Shown here in pieces: positions 41,212 through 50,284 of a stretch of DNA of 64,000 bases; position 1 is the stretch's first letter, and every line of letters starts with the position of its first letter. This DNA comes from Ignavibacterium sp. (GTDB lineage: Bacteria; Zixibacteria; MSB-5A5; GN15; PGXB01): positions 1 to 64,000 of the forward strand of contig DYGG01000006.1 in assembly GCA_020724775.1 (NCBI GenBank), read 5' to 3'. Position numbers and translations under genes: made by a program. The notes beneath the pieces are model-generated. The model ran no database searches. It worked only from the letters and a program-made list of their open reading frames with translations, and was not told the DNA's origin.

Positions 41212-41220
41212 AGGTTTCGC

Positions 41221-42093
41221 CTATTGATTGACCACCAGCGAACGTTCCAGAGAATTGCCTGGAATCATGTCCTGGTCGGAGATATCAGTCCGTCCCGAAG
41301 TGCTTACCGCCATCTCCACCCGCATCGGCGTGCCGGACTGGTCTTCCTTTAAAGGAAAAGTCACTTTTCTGGTGAGAGAATAATAAACTGCCAGGTCGAG
41401 CCTATCCTCCGCTACCAGATTGCCGGCATCATCAACCAGACGGCAGCGCAATACCCCGACGTATGATACATTCCCTTTATTCTCAAAACTGGCGGTGACA
41501 ATAACGGCCGAATCGGTGCCACGAGCCTCGGCATTGACCAGTTCCAGTTTCGAGACCAGGTTGCCGGTACGGTACTTAAGCATAATTGCCGTCTGCGTAA
41601 TCATATTGAGTTTGGTGGTTATCTTGTCCTGATTGGAAGGTACCGGCAAATTCATTTCTCCTTCCTGCGCTTTGACCACAATGCGTGCCCAATATTCGCC
41701 GTCCGGAAGATTGGCCGGCGGATTGGCGCGAAAGCGCACCACCTGCGAGGCATTGGCTCCCAGAATCATCTTCGACGGGAAAGGCTTAACCCAGTCTTTA
41801 GCCGAATGCGCATCGGTCACGCCGCTATCCTGCAGGATGACCTGAATATTGCCGGCGCTGTCGGAGGTGGGAAGTCCCCAACTGATATATATTGAGACCT
41901 CTTTCGGCTTATCGGTGGGGTTCTGGATAGTCATCCTTCCCGTCTTATCTTTATCAGACAAAAAGACGACGGTCGGAGCGACTAGGACGCTCGCCATACT
42001 TTCCGCGCCGATGAGCAGGGAAATAATGATGCTGAACAGAAGTGCGGGGTGATTTAACGAGAAACGAGAAAGTAACTTCGAAGCACTATCCAT
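41221..42093 (-). CDS. PapD-like periplasmic pilus-assembly chaperone
   Basis: A 290-residue protein with an N-terminal signal (LFSIIISLLIGAESMASVLV). The mature start has an immunoglobulin-like pattern (VLVAPTVVFLSDKDKTGRMT, IQNPTDKPKEVSIYI) and the segment SKMILGANASQVVRFRANPP with GEYWARIVVKAQEGE recalls the chaperone strand and cleft motif. A second Ig-like domain follows (VIVTASFENKGNVSYVGVLR). ATG 42093 follows GAGG. It should cap pilin subunits before they reach the usher encoded just downstream. Confidence 0.82.
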   Translation of the reverse strand: MDSASKLLSRFSLNHPALLFSIIISLLIGAESMASVLVAPTVVFLSDKDKTGRMTIQNPTDKPKEVSIYISWGLPTSDSAGNIQVILQDSGVTDAHSAKDWVKPFPSKMILGANASQVVRFRANPPANLPDGEYWARIVVKAQEGEMNLPVPSNQDKITTKLNMITQTAIMLKYRTGNLVSKLELVNAEARGTDSAVIVTASFENKGNVSYVGVLRCRLVDDAGNLVAEDRLDLAVYYSLTRKVTFPLKEDQSGTPMRVEMAVSTSGRTDISDQDMIPGNSLERSLVVNQ

Positions 42094-42192
42094 AGTAACC
42101 TCATCCTATTATTAATTGGTTCCGGAGATAAGCCACGGCGGCTTATCCCCGGATTATATTTAGCCAAAATCAGGGCATTTTTATATCAATTG

Positions 42193-42729
42193 TCAACTTC
42201 CGGTATATGCCACTGTCAGAATTATATCGGCGCTGTAAGCTGAGGCTCTCTGGTCGGCGGTCGGATAGACCGTGCCACCCAGATAGATTCTCAAACTGGC
42301 GTTGCCGATACCAAAATCCGGCAGATTGTGCGGGTCCTGGTTGACCTGGGCGCCGCCGCCGGGAGCGCTGGGGGTGCCGGCCGCCGAACTGTCAAGAGCG
42401 GCGTCGGTCGTCCCAAACGAAATTACCATCCGGTCCTGACCGGTCGAATTCCAGAGATAATCGGGCAGTTGCAGATGCATCGACACTTCCTGACCCTCGG
42501 CTCCGGTCACCGTGAAAACACCGGCGCTGTCATCGTCAGTGCGCGGCTGCGCTTTCGGGACACCCTGAAGCACGTTGCCAAAATCCAAGTCCTGCGTCGC
42601 CGTAACGGTCAACACGGCAAGTACGTTTGCCGTCGCCTGACCGGAGGTGACATCCTGCGCCGTCGCCAGCCCCGCCGATAAGACCACTATAAGGGCCGCT
42701 GCGCCTGTGATTAGTAAACTCTTTCTCAT
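42193..42729 (-). CDS. DUF4402-like pilus subunit 1
   Basis: A 178-residue exported protein (ATG 42729 after GAGGT; signal MRKSLLITGAAALIVVLSAG). The mature part has the DUF4402 pattern: TATQDLDFGNVLQGVPKAQP, FTVTGAEGQEVSMHLQLPDY and a terminal LRIYLGGTVYP...IILTVAYTG strand. This domain is related to spore-coat-U pilins, so it is a likely fibre subunit. It is the closest relative of the gene at 42785-43342, about 85% identical, a recent tandem duplication. Order of transcription places it after the other three subunits and just before the chaperone. Confidence 0.83.
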   Translation of the reverse strand: MRKSLLITGAAALIVVLSAGLATAQDVTSGQATANVLAVLTVTATQDLDFGNVLQGVPKAQPRTDDDSAGVFTVTGAEGQEVSMHLQLPDYLWNSTGQDRMVISFGTTDAALDSSAAGTPSAPGGGAQVNQDPHNLPDFGIGNASLRIYLGGTVYPTADQRASAYSADIILTVAYTGS

Positions 42730-42784
42730 CTTAGACCTCACTGTATGCGTTAAGTGTAATCGTACTCCCAAATTGATCAGACGG

Positions 42785-43342
42785 TCAACTTCCGGTATAA
42801 GCAACCGTCAAAACTATATCAGCGCTGTAGGCTGATGCCCTCTGGTCTGCGGTAGGGAAGACCGTGCCGCCCAGATAAATCCGCAACCCGGCATTGCCAA
42901 TCCCGAAATCAGGAAGGTTATGCGGGTCAAGGTTTATTTGAGCGCCGCCTCCGGGTGTGCCGGGCGTTCCCGCCGCGGAACTGTCAATAGCGGCATCAGC
43001 GGTACTGAAGGCAATCACCATCCGATCCTGTCCCGTGCTGTTCCACAGGTAATCAGGCAACTGGAGATGCATGGAGACTTCGCGACCTTCCGCGCCGGTA
43101 ATGGTGAAGATTCCCGAACTGTCATCATCATTGCGCGGCTGACTTTTCGGTACCCCCTGCAGGACATTCCCGAAATCAAGGTCCTGTGTTGCTGTAACCG
43201 TCAGAATTGTCAGCACATTGGCGGTGGCCTGGCCGACCGCCACATCCTGACCGGTGGCAAGCAACGGCAGCAGAAGTACCATCAAAAATGCCGGGATGAA
43301 AGTGACCGTGCGGTAAAATTTCATCCTTGAAAAGAACTGCAT
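42785..43342 (-). CDS. DUF4402-like pilus subunit 2
   Basis: A 185-residue exported protein; ATG 43342 follows GGGAG. The signal is somewhat longer than that of its duplicate (MKFYRTVTFIPAFLMVLLL). The mature domain matches subunit 1 almost residue by residue: TATQDLDFGNVLQGVPKSQP, EVSMHLQLPDYLWNSTGQDR, and IVLTVAYTG at the end. Differences are conservative except in the signal region, so the two may have the same role or make a variable fibre. Only 55 bases separate it from subunit 1. Confidence 0.83.
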   Translation of the reverse strand: MQFFSRMKFYRTVTFIPAFLMVLLLPLLATGQDVAVGQATANVLTILTVTATQDLDFGNVLQGVPKSQPRNDDDSSGIFTITGAEGREVSMHLQLPDYLWNSTGQDRMVIAFSTADAAIDSSAAGTPGTPGGGAQINLDPHNLPDFGIGNAGLRIYLGGTVFPTADQRASAYSADIVLTVAYTGS

Positions 43343-43577
43343 AGACAACTCCCTTCTATTGCTATCTTAGAAGAATCTGTCCAAATTGTTTACATATCTA
43401 TTCAAACTTATAATCGTCATTCCGTTTGATTACTTGACTATAACTGCGAAAAAATTGGACAGAAAAATCGAGGATACTTTTACTGACTCAGATAAACATC
43501 AGGCGTGCTTAAGAAGCAAAGGGCTGTTTCACGAAGATGGGCAAGTTGTCTAACTAATTGATATACAAAATATTATA

Positions 43578-44066
43578 TCAATTCCCGGTATAGGCTACGG
43601 TCAGGACAATCAGAGCCGTGTAACTGCCTTGCCGTTGGTTAAGGCGGGGGACCACCGTTCCTCCCAGCCAGACGGTCAGTCCATTTGAGCCGAGGCGATA
43701 GGTAATAGTGTGCCAGGGATCGAGATTATCAGCGCCCGGGTCAGTCTGGTCCGGCGCGGCGCTCGAGTCAAGGGCGCAATCGGTATCTCTAAAAACCAAC
43801 TGCATATTGTAGCCGCCAAAGTTCATATATGTCGGAAGCGTGAAATCGAGGCTGACTTCCGAGCCGGCCGTTCCGCTTATCAGAAACTCGGCAGCAGAGC
43901 CGGGAGTGGTTTTGGCTATAGATTTAGGAATGCCGGGAAAGACATCTCCAAAGGAAAGGTCATTATTGACGGTTATACTCTGTCCCCAGGAGGCAGAGAC
44001 ACCTAATCCCCAAACCAGAGATATGAATAGTATCGTCCTTTGCCAAATGCTGAAACGCCGGCGCAT
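43578..44066 (-). CDS. DUF4402-like pilus subunit 3
   Basis: A 162-residue exported protein (signal RTILFISLVWGLGVSASWGQ). The mature domain, ITVNNDLSFGDVFPGIPKSI, EVSLDFTLPTYMNFGGYNMQ and IVLTVAYTGN at the end, has the DUF4402 layout but only distant identity to subunits 1 and 2. It could form a tip or adaptor. The 235-base gap to subunit 2 contains two TCTGTCC-type sites described as a finding. Confidence 0.82.
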   Translation of the reverse strand: MRRRFSIWQRTILFISLVWGLGVSASWGQSITVNNDLSFGDVFPGIPKSIAKTTPGSAAEFLISGTAGSEVSLDFTLPTYMNFGGYNMQLVFRDTDCALDSSAAPDQTDPGADNLDPWHTITYRLGSNGLTVWLGGTVVPRLNQRQGSYTALIVLTVAYTGN

Positions 44067-44178
44067 GCAAAAAACCTATCGCACCGGATACCAAAAGTCA
44101 ATTTATAAATTCCTCGTAACGGACCGCTAAATTTTTGTCAGAATGACTTCCAGAGTCTTGGGTGTCTCCTGATGCCAC

Positions 44179-44709
44179 TCAATTACCGGTATAAATCGCC
44201 GTAAGAGTCACTTCAGAAGAGTAATCACCGCCGGTCTGGGTAATGGTAGGATGGACCGTGCCTCCAATCCAGATATCCAGACGCCCGGTCGGACTGAGAC
44301 GAAGGGTGAATGGTCCATTGGGGTCGAGTACACCGGAGGGAGACCCTTGACCGCCGCCGCTGCCGTCTTCATATGACGCATCCGTGCTGCTGAAATCAAT
44401 ATTCATGAAACTGGTTGAATCGAGCAGAAGCGCCGGCGGGAGATCAAAATCGAAACTGACCTCAGCCGAGTTGTGCCCGATAACCTCATAGGCGCCGGCA
44501 AAGCCAATGGACGCTTTATCTACCGATTTATCTACTCCGGGAACAACCGTTTCGAATCGCAAATCATTCAGTCCGGTAATTCTTATGGCAGGCAGCACCG
44601 TTGCCGTGGCATGAATCACCCCCCGCTCTTGACCGCTCACCGGCATCGAAAAAAGAACTGCTGCCAGAGAGGCAAAACTGAGCGCTTTAACCAGAATTGC
44701 TCGGGACAT
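44179..44709 (-). CDS. DUF4402-like pilus subunit 4
   Basis: A 176-residue exported protein; ATG 44709 follows AAGGAGGAG. Signal MSRAILVKALSFASLAAVLF. The mature domain begins ATATVLPAIRITGLNDLRFE, and contains EVSFDFDLPPALLLDS, and ends VTLTAIYTGN, the DUF4402 layout. It is the first gene of the chaperone-usher operon in order of transcription, hence possibly the most expressed subunit. Confidence 0.82.
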   Translation of the reverse strand: MSRAILVKALSFASLAAVLFSMPVSGQERGVIHATATVLPAIRITGLNDLRFETVVPGVDKSVDKASIGFAGAYEVIGHNSAEVSFDFDLPPALLLDSTSFMNIDFSSTDASYEDGSGGGQGSPSGVLDPNGPFTLRLSPTGRLDIWIGGTVHPTITQTGGDYSSEVTLTAIYTGN

Positions 44710-45125
44710 TATCTCCTCCTTGATATTGACCTTTTCCTTTGCATTCAATATCAGGGCAATCCCGATGCCGTCCGCTATTTGCTGTTTTAAGATTATGTCA
44801 TTTATAACGTTAGGGAGGCTGTCAGGTCGTCATAATTGCGTTTGTCAGAGTAAGATGAGGGGAAACCTCCCATACGAGCAGTGTCAACCTCGCCGGGGAT
44901 AATAAGTTACAAGCCGCTACGAAAATAAACCGCCGCCGGCTGGCTTCGGAAACGCCGATCGGACACAACTTCAAACGGTTTAAGAGTCTGAGGCTAAACG
45001 ATTTCAACTTCGCTTTAGAGGCAGAATTCTCTGACCTGACACTAAAGTAGTGTGGGAAATATCCGATACTCCAGATAAAGTGGTCTGTTCAATTTTTGGA
45101 CAGAGAATTCTCGAATCGGAATGAA
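44710..45125. promoter_or_regulatory. Divergent regulatory region between pilus operon and FlgD-tailed protein
   Basis: About 416 bases without a gene. It should hold the promoter of the pilus operon (minus strand) and of the gene at 45126. Before the latter, a near-palindrome TCTGTTC-N6-GGACAGA lies at 45084-45104; similar half-sites lie at 43376 and 43457. I could not pick convincing -35/-10 pairs. Confidence 0.35.
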
Positions 45126-46625
45126 ATGTCATTAATGCATCTTTCAGATTTGCTCAAGAAAAGTCCTCTCTCTCTCGCATTCTTATTAATCTCGCTCACA
45201 CCCTGTTTAAAAAGCCAGACCCTTATCTGGGACATTCCGCACGGAGGCATATATAATGAAGGGGGGTATGCCGCCGTGCAGGCCGATGACGGCTCTTATA
45301 TGGTAATAGGAAGCACCTACTCTTTTGGAGCGGGTGAGTTTGACTTGTACCTGCTCAAGATTGGCGCCGCCGGCGACACACTCTGGACCCGAACTTTCGG
45401 GGGAGCCTTGACCGAATACGGATATGATATCCATACCACCAATGATGGTGGATTCATTCTGGTCGGCTCTACTAAATCGTTTGGCGTCGGCAAGAAAGAT
45501 ATCTACCTGATAAAGGTTGATTCTTCCGGAAATCTTCTGTGGCAACGGACCTACGGCGGAGCCGAAGATGATGATGGCTGGTCGGTTCGCCAGACTTCAG
45601 ACCGTGGATTCATCATCTGCGGCAACAGTAGTTCCTCGGGCTCCGGATATTCTGACCTCATCTTAATAAAGACTGATTCTGTCGGTCAGACTCTTTGGAG
45701 TAAAACTTTTGGCGGCGCCGGAGGAGAGTCAGGCGCCTCGGCGCGGGAACTAAACGGCGGTGGATTTGTGGCGGTTGGTTCCACCGGCTCTTTCGGCACC
45801 GGGTACAGCAGTGTCTATCTTGTCAGAACAAGCGCTAACGGTGATTCCCTCTGGGCAAAAGATTTTGGTGGAGCGGCCGCAGATTTCGGAAACGCGGTCG
45901 AAGTGGCGCTTGATGGAAGTTTCCTGATAGCAGGCGCCACCGCTTCCATCGGGGCCGGCTATTCCGATTTTTATCTTCTGAAAGTCGATGCCGCCGGAAC
46001 CAAACTCTGGGAAAAAACATTCGGCGGAAGCAAGGATGACCGCGCTTACTCCATCTTTGCCACCCGTGACGGCAGTTATATTCTAACCGGTACGACGGAA
46101 TCATACGGGGCGGGGATGATTGACCTCTATGCCGTTCGTGTCAATCCTGACGGCGACCAAATCTGGGCTCGTGCCTACGGCGGTGCTAAGGCTGACTACG
46201 GAAGGATGGTCTTTCAGGACCGCTCCCGCGACTATATTCTGGTCGGCTATACCTATTCTTTTGGCTCCGGCGGTTCCGACCTTTACCTGGCAAAAATTCA
46301 AGGCGAGACTACTCCGGTTGACGACCACAACTTTTCCTTGCTTCCCGAGCAGTTCATTCTTTTTCAGAATTATCCGAATCCGTTCAACCAGACTACAATA
46401 ATAGAATTTGCGGTGCCGCGAAGCACCGCCGTCGAAATCGGTATCTATAATTTATTGGGTCAGTTGGTTCGAGGATGGACGCTCGGAGCGGCGCCGGCCG
46501 GACGGCAGAGCATAATCTGGGACGGTTGTGACAATGCCGGCAGAGAAGCGGCGTCCGGCATCTACTTCTTCCGACTGCGCAGTGAGCAGTACCACTCTGC
46601 CATAAAAATAGCGCTTATCAAATGA
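45126..46625 (+). CDS. Exported beta-propeller-like repeat protein with FlgD-like sorting domain
   Basis: A 499-residue protein; ATG 45126 is preferred over a TTG at 45096 although the ribosome binding site (GGAATGA) is weak. An N-terminal hydrophobic segment (KSPLSLAFLLISLTPCLKSQ) acts as signal peptide. Residues ~30-400 comprise at least seven ~52-residue repeats with the pattern TFGGAxxDxGxxxxxxxDGGFIxxGxTxSFGxGxxDxYLxKxDxxGxxLW, a propeller-like array. The last ~80 residues are a FlgD-like/por sorting tail (QNYPNPFNQTT, YNLLGQLVRG, ASGIYFFRL). It lies divergent from the pilus operon. Confidence 0.85.
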   Translation: MSLMHLSDLLKKSPLSLAFLLISLTPCLKSQTLIWDIPHGGIYNEGGYAAVQADDGSYMVIGSTYSFGAGEFDLYLLKIGAAGDTLWTRTFGGALTEYGYDIHTTNDGGFILVGSTKSFGVGKKDIYLIKVDSSGNLLWQRTYGGAEDDDGWSVRQTSDRGFIICGNSSSSGSGYSDLILIKTDSVGQTLWSKTFGGAGGESGASARELNGGGFVAVGSTGSFGTGYSSVYLVRTSANGDSLWAKDFGGAAADFGNAVEVALDGSFLIAGATASIGAGYSDFYLLKVDAAGTKLWEKTFGGSKDDRAYSIFATRDGSYILTGTTESYGAGMIDLYAVRVNPDGDQIWARAYGGAKADYGRMVFQDRSRDYILVGYTYSFGSGGSDLYLAKIQGETTPVDDHNFSLLPEQFILFQNYPNPFNQTTIIEFAVPRSTAVEIGIYNLLGQLVRGWTLGAAPAGRQSIIWDGCDNAGREAASGIYFFRLRSEQYHSAIKIALIK

Positions 46626-46649
46626 TTTTACGGCGGTCTTCAGGGGCAA

Positions 46650-48128
46650 TCAGAAAAGCAGGCTGAGCGGTAATCTGTCGTCAATCCCCGGTTGATACAT
46701 GTCCGGGGAGTAATGAAGGTCTTTTCGGTAAGGGAATCTTCGGTCATTCCGCTCGTAGAGCCTGTATGACCCAAAACTTTTGACCAGCCGGAAACCGACA
46801 TTAGAAGGAAGTGGCTCGCGTGTCATTACATGACTCACATAATCCTCCGATTTCGGTTGGTTTGAATCAAAATAAATCGGGACGTTTTTGTGCAAATGAA
46901 AATACCCGCCGCTTTGAAACCAGAATTGAGACATATCGTATATTCCGACAACATTCGGGATTTGCGACAGATAACGGTATGCCTGAAGCGTGGGCTCTTT
47001 GGTGAGTATTCCCTGCCGATAGACTTCGGATTCCCCCGGCAGGAGTCCCCAAAAACCACCAGCCGAAGTAAGTACGAAAACGGCAATTGCAATTGTCGGC
47101 AGCCTCTTGAGTCTGCGCACGGTTCGGTTTTCATTCAAAAAATCGGCAGCAATTCCCCCCGCCGAGACCATTAATAACGGGATAGCCAGATAAATAAACC
47201 GTATGCTGACCAGATGATCTTTCAGAGGCAGAAAAGAATGCAGAAGTATAACAATTACCACCGACAAGGGGATAATCCAGTGGCGGCGCAGAAACCAGAG
47301 CGCGGCTGCCAGGATTACTCAGTGCAAATAAAGCGACGAGTGACCCAGTGACAGAAAGAACTCCGATGAGAACCGGGGAGAAATCGCCCCTCCAAAACTG
47401 AAATGCTGGTTAATCTCGATGTAATTTACATAAGACTCATAAAATTTACCCAGGGTAACAGCATCAAGCGCTCCGGCGCCTACAATCGTGACGACCAGCG
47501 CCAATGTGGCAAGCGCCGCCTTCCTGATTTCGATGCCGTAGATGATAAAAATGAAATAAAGAATCACCAGCGGAAGATACTGGATTCGTAAAGCCGCGGT
47601 CAGAGCCAGAAGGAATGCCGCTGTTACAAATCTTAGGACTCCACTTTCGCGATATGATATCGCCAAAGCCGCTACAAAAAAAGTTGTCGCCCAGACCTCG
47701 CTTAAGGGGCGTATCGAAAAATAGGCTATTTCATACCAGAACGCGCAGAGAAATGCGGCGACAAGACCGGCTTTCATTCCGGCAATCTTTCTTCCCAGAA
47801 GATATGCCGAATAGACCAGCCAAAGCGATAATACTCCCAGAATTATGCGTATTGCCGGTATATAAATATTCGGACTGTCCCATCCGAGCCACTTAAAGGG
47901 GTACAGAAAGAAGGCGGTCAAACCGGGTGTAAGCCAGGAGCGAACCGAATATCGAAACTCCCAGGGGATTAATCCATATCCGAACACCAGGCGGTGGGCT
48001 TGCTCGAAAATCTGAAAATTCTCATCAGGATGACTCAGATTATCGGTGAAGAGAGCCAGAGCCAGCCGCAATATCAATCCCCCGGACAGTATTGCCCAAA
48101 GAATCCTTTTGCCGGTCAGATCATTCAA
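46650..48128 (-). pseudogene. GT22-type membrane glycosyltransferase interrupted by an in-frame TGA
   Basis: Two open frames, 48128-47319 (269 aa) and 47267-46650 (205 aa), lie in the same frame on the minus strand. Between them is one stop, TGA at 47321-47319; translating through it gives a continuous membrane protein (…SSLYLH-stop-VILAAALWFL…). The N-terminal half has the DxD-like HPDEN motif after the first span (DNLSHPDENFQIFEQAHR) and ~8 hydrophobic segments, a GT-C architecture of the GT22/Alg9 group. It would transfer a sugar from a polyprenyl phosphate. TGG to TGA, a single change, would explain the stop. The start is unclear: TTG 48128 has no good ribosome binding site. Either a pseudogene, a sequencing error or read-through. 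Confidence 0.75.
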
Positions 48129-48266
48129 AATTTGCGGAACCAGAAGTAATTCCTTGTCTTAGTGCGATATACGAGTACTGGATGTAAATAGATTCATTCT
48201 TGAAGCAATTTTCCTTAAAGAGCGGTTCTGGGGTTAGCGGGTTAATCTCTCAGAACTATAAGGCGG

Positions 48267-49115
48267 TTAGAAGCGAAGAAGATTCGGGACAGTCTGATAT
48301 ATATATTTCACGGTAAGACGGCGTTCTTTTCCTTCGCCGGAAATCGATTCAATCCTGATTTTGGCATAATTCCCGTCAGCGGTCTTGACGGCGTAACTTT
48401 CCTTGGCGCGTATCGGTATTCTATCCATTGAGGGGATGTCCAGACTGAATTTTGAATGCTGATAGATATCTCTGGTCGCCCCCAGGGAATAAAACTGCGA
48501 TTCTCTCAGAAAACCGTTGAGGCGATGCGGCGAAGAGATATAATCAAAACCGTCTTTACTGAAAAAATAAAGGTCATTGCCTGACGCGTCGGCTCTGACC
48601 GGTTTCCCGGCGGCAAAGGAAAAGCCGTCATTGGTGTCGGCATATCTGAAGGCTAATCGAAATTCTCCTTCCGGCCGGCAGATGGCTGAAACCTGGTTGG
48701 AGGATATGGAAAGATTTCCGTCCGGGAATACTGTCCGTACCGTCACAAAATATTCTCTCCCATTTTCCAGGTTATCAATGAGCATCGTCTCAAAACTTCC
48801 TTCGGGGTCGGTATCCCCCGGATAGGGGGCGGAATTGTACGGTTTTATACGTGACGGCATCTCGCCGTCGAGATACCTGTCATCCAGCGGCTCACGCACA
48901 AGATAAACATTATAACCTGATAGGAGGACATTGGGCGGGCAATTGGTATTCCATTTCAGGAAGAGATTGCGGTTCCCCGGCTTGACACTCAGTTTTGTGG
49001 GAGCGCAGAAATAAAGTTCTTTGCGAATTTCCCCCTCATCTCTTGGAAATCGCTTGGCAGGAGTGCACCCGATGAAAAGAAACAAAAAAGCCGCTACGAG
49101 CAAGAGGTATCTCAT
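48267..49115 (-). CDS. Lipoprotein with fibronectin type III-like domain
   Basis: A 282-residue lipoprotein; ATG 49115 overlaps the stop of the M24 peptidase (TAATG) and gives a signal MRYLLLVAAFLFLFIGC with a lipidated Cys17. Residues ~40-140 resemble a fibronectin III fold (PTKLSVKPGNRNLFLKWNTN; GYNVYLVREPLDD; GREYFVTVRTVFPDGNLS). The C-terminal half is beta-rich with no named domain. Last gene of the smpB-amidase-murI operon; role unknown. Confidence 0.82.
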   Translation of the reverse strand: MRYLLLVAAFLFLFIGCTPAKRFPRDEGEIRKELYFCAPTKLSVKPGNRNLFLKWNTNCPPNVLLSGYNVYLVREPLDDRYLDGEMPSRIKPYNSAPYPGDTDPEGSFETMLIDNLENGREYFVTVRTVFPDGNLSISSNQVSAICRPEGEFRLAFRYADTNDGFSFAAGKPVRADASGNDLYFFSKDGFDYISSPHRLNGFLRESQFYSLGATRDIYQHSKFSLDIPSMDRIPIRAKESYAVKTADGNYAKIRIESISGEGKERRLTVKYIYQTVPNLLRF

Positions 49116-50284
49116 ATTATGACGAGCTCCGTCTGACGGGGACAAAGGAACCGTCCTCCTTTTTCCGTCACCTCCAGGTCCTCTTCCAACCCGACATAGC
49201 CGATACCTGGCAGTTCGATTCCCAGTTCCACAGTGAAGACATTCCCTTTCTCAAGGGGAATTTGCGGCGCTGTACCGTATCGTTTCCAGAGCGGTCCTAC
49301 CAGGGCGGAGCCGTCATGCACGGAGCGCCCAATCTGATGCCCCAGAGCATGCTGATACTCGGGATATCCGGCGCCAGTCAGAATCTGACGAGCCACAGCA
49401 TCGATTTCGAATCCTAAAGCGCCGGGACGGTATAGTTTGGAGGTCTCATCTATCACCTCACGAACCTTGTTAAACGCCGCCAGTAGGTCCGACGGCGGAG
49501 CGTTCTCATTTTTCTTGCGAAGATAGGCGAGTCTCTGAATGTCGGAGCAGTAATTGTGGAGACGAACTCCGAAATCGACATGTAGCAAGTCCCCCGGTTC
49601 CAGAACCGCATCGGTCGGATGACCGTGTCCCGGTAATGATTTCGCTCCGGCGTTGACTATGGTGTCGAAAGAGTTCACTCCGCCCAGCGACCTGATATTC
49701 TCGTCAATTAGTTTTCCAATTTCAATTTCGGTCATGCCGGCTCTTATACTTTTCAGCGCCTGAGTCCAGCAATCCTCCGCCATGAAAGCAGCCGATGAAA
49801 TCAATTCCACTTCCTCACGTGTTTTGCGGCCCCGGAGAAGCGAAATGATTTTTTCTGAGGATATGAAGCGCGACGGATATTCGCTTCCTTCCAGATACTC
49901 TTTTAAAAGCAGAAACATCCCGTGCGTCAAGCCGTCGGCAGCATCATCACTCGGCGAGTAGTTCAGCGCGATGGTACGGGGGGAACGCCCGGCTATGATT
50001 TCTCTGATTTTGGGTCCGCAATCCTCGACATACGGCACAACTGTCTGAAAGCGCCCGGCTCGTTCAAAATCGGATGCATCATAATTACCAACCAGCGCCA
50101 GAGTTTCGCCGCTGCGGAAAAAAAAGAAAGCCGACTGCCAGACAACTTTGTGCCCCACCACCAGGGCGAGGGCAGGGTCAGCCATCATATCGGATTCGCG
50201 GCAGAATATCATCCAGAGGTCGAAATCAAGTTCCTTCAGGATATCGATAGCCTGTTCCATCTTTGCTTTTACCAGATCCATCAT
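49112..50284 (-). CDS. M24-family (Xaa-Pro-type) metallopeptidase
   Basis: A 390-residue protein of the creatinase/prolidase fold. The metal ligands are in place: Asp-..-Asp in HVDFGVRLHNYCSDIQR, His in QHALGHQIG, Glu in FTVELGIEL and Glu in VGLEEDLEV. The N-terminal half is the substrate-binding domain (LKELDFDLWMIFCRESDMMA). It probably trims N-terminal residues from peptides with proline at position 2, using two metal ions in the cytoplasm. Its start overlaps rmuC (ATGA), so they are translationally coupled. Confidence 0.92.
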   Translation of the reverse strand: MMDLVKAKMEQAIDILKELDFDLWMIFCRESDMMADPALALVVGHKVVWQSAFFFFRSGETLALVGNYDASDFERAGRFQTVVPYVEDCGPKIREIIAGRSPRTIALNYSPSDDAADGLTHGMFLLLKEYLEGSEYPSRFISSEKIISLLRGRKTREEVELISSAAFMAEDCWTQALKSIRAGMTEIEIGKLIDENIRSLGGVNSFDTIVNAGAKSLPGHGHPTDAVLEPGDLLHVDFGVRLHNYCSDIQRLAYLRKKNENAPPSDLLAAFNKVREVIDETSKLYRPGALGFEIDAVARQILTGAGYPEYQHALGHQIGRSVHDGSALVGPLWKRYGTAPQIPLEKGNVFTVELGIELPGIGYVGLEEDLEVTEKGGRFLCPRQTELVII

